A DNA stretch of 64,000 nucleotides from the NCBI GenBank assembly GCA_965230225.1, contig CBDDKM010000006.1:496001-560000 (forward strand), read 5' to 3'. How positions within the stretch are numbered: position 1 is the first letter of the stretch; each line of letters begins with the position of its first letter. Origin of the DNA: CALSMU01 sp965230225 (GTDB lineage Bacteria; Bacteroidota; Bacteroidia; Flavobacteriales_D; Parvicellaceae). Below, piece after piece: positions 44,954-53,644 of the stretch. The position numbers and the translations under genes were made by a program. Under the pieces are notes generated by a model. The model saw nothing but the letters and a program-made list of their open reading frames with translations, did no database searches and was not told where the DNA came from.

Positions 44954-47860
44954 ATGAAACACTTATTTCTGATAATTCTACTAGTTACTTGTTGTTCCAC
45001 CTCTTTTGCTCAACGTTACCACGGAGCTAAAGCCAGTGGCTCAGGCGGACCTTTAAAGCCACTACAAGGAGCATACAACGTTCACTCCTACCAGATTAAC
45101 CTGCGCATTCGTCCAAACAGCAAATCCATCGATGGTAGTTCTGTGGCTTTTGTTAAGGTAACCTCTCCTATTAGCGAAGTGTTATTGGATTTAGATAATA
45201 GACTTACCGTTAGAAAAGCCAGCGAATTTTACTCAGATCGCAGCTTTAATTTTAACCATAAAGATGGTCGATTATTGGTTACTTTAGACAGAACTTATCA
45301 GCCAGGTGAAAAGATTGCGATAAAAACCACTTATGGAGGTTCTCCCAAAGAAGCGGTAAGTCCGCCATGGGTTGGTGGGTTTTCGTGGAAAAAGACCAAA
45401 GATGGTCAGCCATGGATTGCTACCTCCATGCAATTTGATGGTGGAGACCTGTGGTTCCCTTGTAAAGACCATCCATCTGATGAACCTGACAGTGTAAACT
45501 TATTCATTGAAGTGGACCAAAGCCTGGTAGTAGCATCTAATGGAACACTTCAAAAAGTGAGAGAAACACAGGAAAACACCAAAGTTCATCACTGGAAGAT
45601 CAGCAACCCCATCAACAATTATAACATTACACTAAACATTGCTCCTTATAAAACCCTGGAACAAGAATACACCAATGTAAATGGCGAGAAAATACCAATG
45701 TATTTCTATGTTCTACCTGAGAACCTGGACAAAGCAAAAAAACTTTTCCCTGAGTTCATGGAGCACCTTGCCTTTTACGAGAAGTACCTGGGACCTTACC
45801 CTTTTAGAAATGAGAAATACGGTGTTTCTGAAACTCCTTTCTTAGGAATGGAACACCAAACCAACATCGCTTATGGTTCCGATTATAAACCAAATGAATT
45901 TGGATACGACTTTTTACATCATCATGAACTGGGACACGAATGGTGGGGAAATATGGTCACTGCTGCCGACTGGAAAGATTTCTGGATTCACGAAGGTTTT
46001 TGTTCTTACATGCAGGCATTGTACAACGAAGAAAGATTGGGAAAAGAGGCTTACCATAAATACTTCGAAAACTCTTATCCTAAAATTAGGAACCAACAAA
46101 CCATGGCACCCACCACCTCTAAAACCACTACTGAAGTATATTTTGCGGCCCCATTTTACAAAAAGAGCGATGGAGACATTTACACCAAAGGAGCTTGGTT
46201 TCTGCACACATTAAGGTATGTCGTTGGCGATGAGGCTTTCTTAAAGTCATTGAGGTTGTTCTGCTACCCTAATCCAGAATCAGAATCTTATGTAAATGGG
46301 AAACAATGTAGATTCGTTAGCACTAACGAATACAAACAACTAATTGAATCTTTATCAGGTAAGAAACTGGATTGGTTATTCGACATCTACCTTCACCAAC
46401 CTCAATTACCCAATATTTTGGTAAACCACACCGGTAAAACATTAAGCTTAGAATGGGACACCCCCAACAATATGGATTTCCCGATGCCTATTGAGATTAG
46501 TATAAAAGGTAAAACTCAAATGGTAGATATGAGCAATGGGAAAGTAGAAATTCCATTAAAAAAGCTAAGCGATTTAAAAGTAGACCCTAATAATTGGATC
46601 TTAAAAAAGTCCAATTGGCAAGACAAGGTGGAACTAAGAAATCAATTGAGCAAAATTTCCGGTATTTGGTTTGAGGAAATTCCAGCGAGGGATCATTTTA
46701 AACAGTCTTACCACATCGTTATGGATCAGGAACTGGATCATTCCAATCCAAAATCTTCCACCTTTGAACAACACATCTACCTCTCCCACTCTGACCCTGA
46801 AAGGCCAACTTTGATTGAAACCTGTGGATATGAGAGCTACGACAACACCAAGGAAATTTCGCAAATGACACTTGGGAACCAACTGGTGGTTGAATATCGC
46901 TATTTTGGGAAGTCCAAACCCGTTTTTAAAGATGGTAAAACCAACTGGGACTACTTAAGAAACGAACAAGCAGTGGAAGATTATCACCGTATCGTAACTT
47001 CGTTTAAAAGCATCTATACCGGTAAATGGGTAAGCTCAGGTGTAAGTAAAGGTGGAGCCAATTGCATTACTTACCGCAGTCAATACCCTAACGATGTAGA
47101 TGTTACCATCCCTTATGTTGCACCAATTGCCTTAGACAGAGAAGATGACAGAACCATTAAACACATCCAAACTATTGGTGATGGTTGGTGTAGAGACAGT
47201 GCTTACGCTTTTCAAAAAATGCTACTGGAAAGAAGAGACGAGATTATTCCTTTGCTTAAAGAATGGGCCGGTAAAAAAGGCTACACCTACTCTGTTGGTT
47301 ATGAAACTGCGTTGGAATATGCTGCTTACGAATACACTTTCTCTTTCTGGCAGTGGTACGGCGACTGCAACGCCATTCCAGGCAAAAACTCTAGTGCGGA
47401 AGAAATGTTCAAGCACGTTAACCAATCTGTTGGTTGGTCGTTCTATTCCGACAAAACCATCGAAAGACTAGGCCCATCCTACTATCAGCACATGGTGGAG
47501 CTTGGGTATTATGGATTTGAAGAAGATCATATAAAACCATTAATGAAAAAGGTATTTGATCCGGACAATATGTTCTTCACACCAGATACAACAGGGATTC
47601 CAAAATACGATGGCACCTTTATGAAAAACGTTTGGAACTATGCCACCAACAAAGGAAACAACTTCATTTACATCTACGGAGAATACGATACCTGGAGTGC
47701 CTGCGCCATTACTCCTGCCTCCCATTTAAATTCGTTAAAAATGGTTAAGCAGCGAGGTACCCATGGCACTAGAATTAGGCACTTTAGTAAAGAAGAAAAG
47801 TTGATGATTTACAAAGCTCTGGCAGAATGGCTCGATTGCGAAATTATTCCGCTGAAATAG
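44954..47860 (+). CDS. M1 aminopeptidase fused to S37-like (PS-10) serine tripeptidyl aminopeptidase
   Basis: 968 residues. A signal peptide (about 1-19, ending SFAQ) is followed by an M1 N-terminal beta domain and a catalytic domain with 'LGMEHQTNIAYG' (substrate-binding), zinc site HELGHEWWGN (His324, His328), Glu347 in 'FWIHEGFCSYMQ', and the M1 C-terminal region to about 560. From about residue 565 a second enzyme begins: an S37/PS-10-type alpha/beta hydrolase with Ser698 in 'SSGVSKGGANCIT', Asp912 in 'IYGEYDTWSAC' and His937 in 'RGTHGTRIRHF'. Both catalytic sets appear intact. In known forms M1 removes single N-terminal residues and S37 removes tripeptides, so this exported protein could trim peptides in two ways. 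It is 4 nt downstream of the GH63-like gene. Confidence 0.87.
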   Translation: MKHLFLIILLVTCCSTSFAQRYHGAKASGSGGPLKPLQGAYNVHSYQINLRIRPNSKSIDGSSVAFVKVTSPISEVLLDLDNRLTVRKASEFYSDRSFNFNHKDGRLLVTLDRTYQPGEKIAIKTTYGGSPKEAVSPPWVGGFSWKKTKDGQPWIATSMQFDGGDLWFPCKDHPSDEPDSVNLFIEVDQSLVVASNGTLQKVRETQENTKVHHWKISNPINNYNITLNIAPYKTLEQEYTNVNGEKIPMYFYVLPENLDKAKKLFPEFMEHLAFYEKYLGPYPFRNEKYGVSETPFLGMEHQTNIAYGSDYKPNEFGYDFLHHHELGHEWWGNMVTAADWKDFWIHEGFCSYMQALYNEERLGKEAYHKYFENSYPKIRNQQTMAPTTSKTTTEVYFAAPFYKKSDGDIYTKGAWFLHTLRYVVGDEAFLKSLRLFCYPNPESESYVNGKQCRFVSTNEYKQLIESLSGKKLDWLFDIYLHQPQLPNILVNHTGKTLSLEWDTPNNMDFPMPIEISIKGKTQMVDMSNGKVEIPLKKLSDLKVDPNNWILKKSNWQDKVELRNQLSKISGIWFEEIPARDHFKQSYHIVMDQELDHSNPKSSTFEQHIYLSHSDPERPTLIETCGYESYDNTKEISQMTLGNQLVVEYRYFGKSKPVFKDGKTNWDYLRNEQAVEDYHRIVTSFKSIYTGKWVSSGVSKGGANCITYRSQYPNDVDVTIPYVAPIALDREDDRTIKHIQTIGDGWCRDSAYAFQKMLLERRDEIIPLLKEWAGKKGYTYSVGYETALEYAAYEYTFSFWQWYGDCNAIPGKNSSAEEMFKHVNQSVGWSFYSDKTIERLGPSYYQHMVELGYYGFEEDHIKPLMKKVFDPDNMFFTPDTTGIPKYDGTFMKNVWNYATNKGNNFIYIYGEYDTWSACAITPASHLNSLKMVKQRGTHGTRIRHFSKEEKLMIYKALAEWLDCEIIPLK

Positions 47861-47882
47861 CTCTACTTTGTAAATCTTATAG

Positions 47883-47913
47883 AAGGGTGGTTTGTGGTTG
47901 ACCACCCTTTTTT
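47883..47913 (+). terminator. Rho-independent terminator of the GH63/peptidase pair
   Basis: A perfect 9-bp stem AAGGGTGGT / ACCACCCTT, loop of 9 nt, followed by six T; 23 nt past the peptidase stop. Confidence 0.85.
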
Positions 47914-48024
47914 GTGCTCAATTCTGATTATCAACAAAAACCCTTCATTTTGTTAAGTTTTGGGCAGGTTAACTTTCTATCAACCCGTGGTAATTCACTA
48001 CTATTTACAGGGCCAAAACACCTC

Positions 48025-48032
48025 TAATTTTG
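48025..48032 (+). promoter_or_regulatory. Candidate -7 promoter box for the 386-residue T9SS gene
   Basis: TAATTTTG (TAnnTTTG), ending 23 nt before the ATG at 48056. Confidence 0.45.
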
Positions 48033-48055
48033 ATTAAACTTAAATCGAGAAAAGA

Positions 48056-49216
48056 ATGAAAAAACTATTACTTTCAATTTTGTTGGGCGGAGCTATCTCA
48101 GGAGCATCAGCCCAGGAAAAAAGCATCACAGCCTGGTACAACTACGGATATGAAATTTCGTACAACATGGCTCAGGATGTTGATTATTATTTAACCCATG
48201 TTTTCCCGGACTCTACAGTGCAAGTGGAATACTCTTCCGGACTAGGTTCTGTTTGGATGCATGGCCTGGGGCAAGTATTTGATCCTACTTCATTCGTATG
48301 GAGTGTAGATTTGGATCAAGTAGGAGAATTTGACGCTTATGTATTGGATTCTATCTCCATTCCTTATCGTTATTTCAGATTTCAGGATGCCGCTCCTGAC
48401 ACATTGAAAATTCAATTAATCAAAGAGCCTGCTTACAACAACTTATATGAAGATCCATGGGCTAGCGATCCTACTTACGGAGGTAGATCTTATGCCAGAA
48501 TTTCTTACGATTCAACATTGCTAAGAAGTGATTCAACTGCTATGGAGTTCATCGAGTTGCTAGATTATAACGATACAGCAAGCACTAAAAAGTCCATTGA
48601 CATTGCGATTAACGAATTGATTCCCGGAGGACAAACTGTTGCTGTAACAGTAACTTATGTACCTGGAAACCCTTACAATATTGGAGATACATTAGATGCG
48701 GAATTTAATACTGTTGGTGGTGTAACCAATAAGATCAACGACTTCATTATGAACTACTATGTAGATAATGATCAGAACCATGAAACTGGAGTATACAATC
48801 ATGGAATCATTGCTACTGCAGATGGAAGATATGACATTGACACTTATAATTGGAACAAACAATACTGGCCAGGAATTGCTTCTGGAGGAGGATTCTACCA
48901 CGCAGATATCAACTTCTTGATTTCCACTTTTAATGGAATAGAAACTCAGGATAAAGCCAGTCAAGTAGTTATTTACCCTAACCCGGTAACTAATGAAGGA
49001 ACAGTATCAATCAATATTCAACAACCATTCGAAAATGGTTCTATTCAAATAACAGACATCAACGGAAAATTGATGGAAACCATTCAACTTCGTAATACAA
49101 ACATAGGAACACAGGTAGTTTCGTTCAGTACCTTGGATTTTAGTAGTGGTTTGTATTTCGTAAACCTTAATCTTGATCAAGTTACAACCACCAGTAAATT
49201 GATCGTTCAGAAATAG
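48056..49216 (+). CDS. T9SS-secreted protein with unrecognised N-terminal domain
   Basis: 386 residues. The signal peptide (MKKLLLSILLGGAISGASA) is followed by about 280 residues I cannot assign to a family. They are rich in Tyr, Asp and Ser and have acidic, beta-type composition. A type A sorting domain covers about 300-386 ('VVIYPNPVTNEG', 'SIQITDINGKLMETI', 'FSSGLYFVNLNLDQV', terminal SKLIVQK). Exported by T9SS and probably released or anchored at the surface. It has its own promoter box and a strong terminator. No catalytic motif seen. Confidence 0.87.
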   Translation: MKKLLLSILLGGAISGASAQEKSITAWYNYGYEISYNMAQDVDYYLTHVFPDSTVQVEYSSGLGSVWMHGLGQVFDPTSFVWSVDLDQVGEFDAYVLDSISIPYRYFRFQDAAPDTLKIQLIKEPAYNNLYEDPWASDPTYGGRSYARISYDSTLLRSDSTAMEFIELLDYNDTASTKKSIDIAINELIPGGQTVAVTVTYVPGNPYNIGDTLDAEFNTVGGVTNKINDFIMNYYVDNDQNHETGVYNHGIIATADGRYDIDTYNWNKQYWPGIASGGGFYHADINFLISTFNGIETQDKASQVVIYPNPVTNEGTVSINIQQPFENGSIQITDINGKLMETIQLRNTNIGTQVVSFSTLDFSSGLYFVNLNLDQVTTTSKLIVQK

Positions 49217-49238
49217 ATTAAGTTTTTTTCATAGGAGT

Positions 49239-49267
49239 AAGGCCGGGGGTAGTAGTCCGGCCTTTTT
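49239..49267 (+). terminator. Rho-independent terminator
   Basis: A perfect 8-bp stem AAGGCCGG / CCGGCCTT with a 10-nt loop and a following T-run, 22 nt past the T9SS gene stop and ending right against the stop of the convergent TRIC gene. Confidence 0.8.
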
Positions 49268-49870
49268 CTATTTTATTTTTGGCAATCCCAGTTTATATTT
49301 CACCGCCAACCCTCTGAAAACTGCAATCACAATTGCAGAACAAATAAACACCACTTCTCTTTGTGGCACCACCATATCCATCAATACGTAAGTAAGCGCC
49401 CCCGTCATACATGCTGTGGCGTAAATTTCCGATCTAAACAAAAGTGGTTCATCGTTGCAGAGAATATCTCTAATAACTCCTCCAAACACAGCACTCATCA
49501 TCCCTAAGATGATAGCTATTAATGGGTTGTAGCCTAAAGAAAGGGCCTTCTCTACTCCACCTATTGTAAATACTGCAATTCCGATGGTGTCAAACAGGAA
49601 CATGGTTTTACGAAGAGGCATAATTCTTTTCTTAAACAAGAAAGTTACAATCACTCCTGCCAATACTACCAACAAGTACATCATATCCTGAATCCAGGTT
49701 AAGGGATGACTATCGATGAGAATATCCCTAAGCGTACCACCACCAACTGCTGTTACAAAGGCAATACAACTAACGCCAAAGAGATCAAACTTCTTTTCTG
49801 ATGCTGCCAAAGCTCCACTGATGCCAAACACAAAGGTTCCGGCCATATCTATTCCGTAGAGTAAAGTCAT
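49268..49870 (-). CDS. Trimeric intracellular cation (TRIC) channel family protein (UPF0126)
   Basis: 200 residues, seven membrane helices formed by two repeats of a three-helix unit plus one. The repeat signature is 'AVGGGTLRDIL' in the first half and 'VFGGVIRDILC' in the second. Bacterial members (YadS/YicG type) are trimeric monovalent-cation channels; the physiological role is uncertain. It is monocistronic, with the convergent T9SS gene's terminator directly against its stop. Confidence 0.9.
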   Translation of the reverse strand: MTLLYGIDMAGTFVFGISGALAASEKKFDLFGVSCIAFVTAVGGGTLRDILIDSHPLTWIQDMMYLLVVLAGVIVTFLFKKRIMPLRKTMFLFDTIGIAVFTIGGVEKALSLGYNPLIAIILGMMSAVFGGVIRDILCNDEPLLFRSEIYATACMTGALTYVLMDMVVPQREVVFICSAIVIAVFRGLAVKYKLGLPKIK

Positions 49871-49904
49871 TGTTTCTAATTTTATGGAAAGGTATAAATA
49901 AGCA

Positions 49905-49941
49905 CTAAAAAACCCAGCTTCTACTTGCAGTAAAAGCTGGG
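49905..49941 (-). terminator. Terminator of the M43 protease gene
   Basis: A perfect 8-bp stem CCCAGCTT / AAGCTGGG with a 13-nt loop, then six T on the minus strand; 31 nt past the protease stop at 49972. Confidence 0.8.
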
Positions 49942-49971
49942 CGTCAAAAAAGTAATCATTATTGTTATTCT

Positions 49972-51273
49972 CTACTGCTTTACGACTTTCCTGACTAATT
50001 GTTGATTTTTCGATTTTAAGGTTACCGTATAAACACCGTTTGGATATTCCGATATATCGAACATGTGTTGTGATTCTCCTCTTCTAAGGATCAATTCGGC
50101 AAAATAAATTTCATCTCCCAAAATGTTGTGAATCTGCAATACACACTCCTCATCTCTTAATAACTCAAAGTCGATGTTAAGTAAATCCTGTGCAGGATTT
50201 GGGTAGATTTCAGAAATGGAAATGTTATTTTCTTCCACACTTACATCATCCAAACATCCGGTAGCGATTAAGTTAGATTCGGTCCATAGGTTATTCCTAC
50301 CTGCAACCGATGAGTTCAATGCTGCTAATACTCTAGTTTTTTGCCCTTCTGTAAACATACTAGGACACGGTGTATAGTCCATATAGTTTTGATCATTTAC
50401 TGCTGTTACTCCAGAACAAAATGTTCCTAATTGATCGCAGTTATTAGAACCATGGTAATATACAGGAGGTGTATCGTTTACATAATCTCCAGGTGAGCTA
50501 CAGTAATTTTCGAAGGTGTGGTGTAGGTTAAGGTAATGTCCAACTTCGTGGGTTAATACCCTTGCCATTTCTGCTTGCCAGCTAGTTGGCCCACTTACTT
50601 CCGAAGAACCAGTATACCCAAGGTACTGATGATTGTATACAATTCCATCCAGGTTTTGATTGGCCACCCAGGAATCTGGCAAAAATGCCCATCCTGAATT
50701 ATAAAGACTTCCGTCATCTTCGGTCTCGTTAACTATCCAAACGTTTAAGTATTTGTTTCCTGGCCAATACTCTACTCCTTTTACTGAAGAACCATACCCA
50801 TCCGGCTCTCTTCCGTTGTAGTTGTTGTAGTGATAAGTAATTCCTGTTGTTGGATTTCCCTGAGGATCTTTCGATGCCAGGCAAAACTGAATATCCATAT
50901 TGGCTACAATACCTGCAAATTCTGGAATAATATTATTAATATCAGCATTGGTTGCCGAGTAGTCTTCGTTTAATATGTCGATAGCACTTTGAACCTGAGC
51001 TAATGTTACCTTTTGAGGATTATTAGGATCATTTACATGAAATACCACCGGTATGGTAATGGATGCACCGCTTTTGCTTTTTAGTTGATCGTAATTTTCG
51101 GCAAATTTTTGAGTAAACTTTTCCAGTTCAATTCTCTCTTGTACCACTTCCGGATGAGCATACAAATGCCTCTTGTAATAGTGGTCACTTCCACAACGAT
51201 GATAATCTCCGGTTTGCGCGAGTGCTGTTAATCCCATTCCCCCCGCCAGGAATAATGCAAAAAGTCTTTTCAT
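49972..51273 (-). CDS. Secreted M43 (pappalysin/cytophagalysin-like) zinc metalloprotease with T9SS sorting domain
   Basis: 433 residues. The signal peptide (MKRLFALFLAGGMGLTALAQ) is followed by a pro-like segment, the M43 catalytic domain (about 65-325) with the zinc site HEVGHYLNLHH (three His and a catalytic Glu) preceded by 'WQAEMARVLT', and the Met-turn region 'QNYMDYTPCPSMFTEGQ'. A C-terminal type A sorting domain (about 350-433, 'ISEIYPNPAQDLLN', 'PNGVYTVTLKSK') directs export by T9SS. It is likely an extracellular endoprotease that feeds the peptidase and hydroxyproline pathway genes nearby. Confidence 0.93.
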   Translation of the reverse strand: MKRLFALFLAGGMGLTALAQTGDYHRCGSDHYYKRHLYAHPEVVQERIELEKFTQKFAENYDQLKSKSGASITIPVVFHVNDPNNPQKVTLAQVQSAIDILNEDYSATNADINNIIPEFAGIVANMDIQFCLASKDPQGNPTTGITYHYNNYNGREPDGYGSSVKGVEYWPGNKYLNVWIVNETEDDGSLYNSGWAFLPDSWVANQNLDGIVYNHQYLGYTGSSEVSGPTSWQAEMARVLTHEVGHYLNLHHTFENYCSSPGDYVNDTPPVYYHGSNNCDQLGTFCSGVTAVNDQNYMDYTPCPSMFTEGQKTRVLAALNSSVAGRNNLWTESNLIATGCLDDVSVEENNISISEIYPNPAQDLLNIDFELLRDEECVLQIHNILGDEIYFAELILRRGESQHMFDISEYPNGVYTVTLKSKNQQLVRKVVKQ

Positions 51274-51354
51274 TTCATATGGTTTTTGGTTATTGCAATT
51301 TACCCAGAAACACAGGGAAAGACTAGTTGCTTTTTCGCACCCAATGGTACTATT

Positions 51355-52605
51355 TTACCTTATAAAACGGTTAGGGCACAACCGCTCGGAAATGGTTTTC
51401 TCTTCTGCTATAATTTGACTCACCAAATTACCGGTTACAGCTGCTAAACTTACCCCCAACATAGAATGCCCGGTTGCGGCTATAAGGTTGGGATATTTCC
51501 AAAAACGCCCAATGTATGGTAGTCCATCCGGAGTACATGGCCTTAAACCTGCCCACGGTGTGGTTCCCTTTAATTCAGAGGTATCGGTTTTCGGGAAATA
51601 ACGGGTTAATGATTGCAACATCCCCTCAATTCGATTGGGGTTTACCTCTGTGTTCAACCCATCGATCTCCATGGTCCCTGCTACTCTATATTCTCTTTCA
51701 AGAGGAGTTAACGCTACTTTACCTTCTACCAATATAGTTGGAACCTTAATGCTTGTCTTGGGTTTATCAATAGTTATGCTATACCCTTTTCCTCCTTGCA
51801 TAGGCAGTTCAACACTCAATAACTTAGCAAATTGACCACTCCAGGCTCCTAGTGCCAGTATGTATTCATCCGCTTCAATTTTCTCATTTCCATTAATCGA
51901 AATAGCAGTCACTTGATTATTCCCCGTTTCAACACCGGTTATTTCGGCATTGTATAAAAACTTCACATCGTGAGCAATTAAATAGGCTTTAAGCTTTTGC
52001 ATCAATTCTTTGGGGTGAAAATGCATGTCCTTAGGGTAATAAATCCCACCTATACACTCAATGCTTTCGTTGGCTTGCAATTTTTTGATTTGATCTGCTG
52101 AAAGTTCTCTGGCTTCAATTCCCAATACATTGGCCTGATGTGCAATTTCCTTTTCTTCCTCTAATCCTTCTTGTGTATCGCAAAGCATTAGTAATCCTTC
52201 TTCTTTAATCTCAAAACCAATCTCTGATTGCAGTTCCAGGTATAGCTCTCTGCTATCCAGCCCCAACTCTTTAAGTACAGGAATTGCTTTGTTTACAGAT
52301 TCTTGATTGGCCGCTTTCTTGAATTTCCACAGCCAACTCAATAATTCGCGACTAAATTTTGGTTTGATGTAGAAAGGGCTTTTGGAATCTAACATCCATT
52401 TTAGACCAGAATTAATCATTCCTGGAGCAGCCAATGGAATGAAATGACTTGGGCACACATATCCCGCATTCCCATAAGAACAGGCAGTTTCATCCTCCTC
52501 AGACCCCCTATCAATAACCGTTACACTGTACCCTTCTTTCGAAAGGTAATAGGCACTACAAAGTCCAATTACTCCCCCTCCTAATATGGCTACACTTTTT
52601 CTCAT
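51355..52605 (-). CDS. FAD-dependent D-amino acid (D-hydroxyproline) dehydrogenase
   Basis: 416 residues, DadA-like. The FAD dinucleotide motif is 'VAILGGGVIGLCSAYYLSKE' at the N-terminus; the C-terminus has 'PWAGLRPCTPDGLPYIGRFW' and 'ATGHSMLGVSLAAVTG', as in DAO-fold enzymes. Alone it would be called a D-amino acid dehydrogenase; its operon with the epimerase, deaminase and semialdehyde dehydrogenase makes oxidation of cis-4-hydroxy-D-proline to pyrroline-4-hydroxy-2-carboxylate the best call. Its ATG overlaps the epimerase stop (TAATG). Last in the operon; no clear terminator seen after it. Confidence 0.87.
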   Translation of the reverse strand: MRKSVAILGGGVIGLCSAYYLSKEGYSVTVIDRGSEEDETACSYGNAGYVCPSHFIPLAAPGMINSGLKWMLDSKSPFYIKPKFSRELLSWLWKFKKAANQESVNKAIPVLKELGLDSRELYLELQSEIGFEIKEEGLLMLCDTQEGLEEEKEIAHQANVLGIEARELSADQIKKLQANESIECIGGIYYPKDMHFHPKELMQKLKAYLIAHDVKFLYNAEITGVETGNNQVTAISINGNEKIEADEYILALGAWSGQFAKLLSVELPMQGGKGYSITIDKPKTSIKVPTILVEGKVALTPLEREYRVAGTMEIDGLNTEVNPNRIEGMLQSLTRYFPKTDTSELKGTTPWAGLRPCTPDGLPYIGRFWKYPNLIAATGHSMLGVSLAAVTGNLVSQIIAEEKTISERLCPNRFIR

Positions 52606-53603
52606 TACAATACTTGAAAACCTTTTACATACGGATCATCTTCATCGAGGATAATCTGGTTATACCCCATTACTCTTGCCCAACCTTCGATGCTTGGCAC
52701 GATTGCATCTATATCACCAACCCTGGTAACTTCTTCTACACGACCAATAAACTTACTACCTATAATGCTTTCGTGAATAAATTGATCCCCCAGGTTCAAC
52801 TTACCTTTTGCAGCCCATTGAGCCATTCTTGCAGAGGTTCCGGTACCGCACGGAGAACGATCAATTGCTTTTTCTCCATAGAACACTGCATTTCTAGCAT
52901 CTGCCTCAGCAGATATGGTATCACCGGTCCAAAGCATGTGGCTTAATCCTGAAATTTTATCATCAGTTGGATGAAGGAAATTATACTTCTCATTCAAGCG
53001 TTTTCTAACAACTGGGCTCCATTTTAACAACTCTGCCGCTGTATAATCTTGTATTCCACTAAAGTTCTTTTGAGGATCTACAATGGCATAGAAATTACCA
53101 CCATAAGCTACATCTACCACTAACTCTCCAAGGTCGGGGCAATCTACCACCAACTCAGTAGAGTGTAGAAAAGAAGGAACATTAACCAGTTTAACTCCGG
53201 TAACTTTATTTCCATTTCTCGAGTAGGTTACTTTTACTAGTCCTGCCGGAGTTTCTAAGCGTAGCTCCCCCTCTACTTTAGGGATCACAATCCCCTCCTC
53301 AATCATAATGGTAACAGTACCAATGGTTCCATGTCCACACATGGGTAAGCACCCACTTGTTTCAATAAACAATACCCCAACATCATTATTGGGATCAGAA
53401 GGTGGATACAAGAAGCTACCAGACATCATATCATGTCCTCTTGGTTCGAACATTAAACCTGTTCTGATCCAATCGTATTCTTTCAAAAAATGCAAGCGCT
53501 TCTCTCCCATGTTTTCTCCCACCAATTCTGGGTGCCCGGTTTTTACTAATCGAACCGGATTCCCACAGGTGTGAGCATCAACACAATCGTATATATACCT
53601 CAT
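52605..53603 (-). CDS. 4-hydroxyproline 2-epimerase (proline racemase family)
   Basis: 332 residues. Both catalytic cysteines are present: Cys89 in 'SGCLPMCGHGTIG' and Cys252 in 'DRSPCGTGTSARMA'. Two Cys mark racemase/epimerase activity; a Thr at the second site would indicate the 3-hydroxyproline dehydratase. The other feature is 'YDCVDAHTCGNPVRLV'. It interconverts trans-4-hydroxy-L-proline and cis-4-hydroxy-D-proline, the first step of the pathway encoded here. It lies 41 nt after the aldehyde dehydrogenase gene and couples to the dehydrogenase gene by TAATG. Confidence 0.92.
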   Translation of the reverse strand: MRYIYDCVDAHTCGNPVRLVKTGHPELVGENMGEKRLHFLKEYDWIRTGLMFEPRGHDMMSGSFLYPPSDPNNDVGVLFIETSGCLPMCGHGTIGTVTIMIEEGIVIPKVEGELRLETPAGLVKVTYSRNGNKVTGVKLVNVPSFLHSTELVVDCPDLGELVVDVAYGGNFYAIVDPQKNFSGIQDYTAAELLKWSPVVRKRLNEKYNFLHPTDDKISGLSHMLWTGDTISAEADARNAVFYGEKAIDRSPCGTGTSARMAQWAAKGKLNLGDQFIHESIIGSKFIGRVEEVTRVGDIDAIVPSIEGWARVMGYNQIILDEDDPYVKGFQVL

Positions 53604-53644
53604 TAATATTTTACTTTAGTTAAAACAACCTACTAACCAATATA

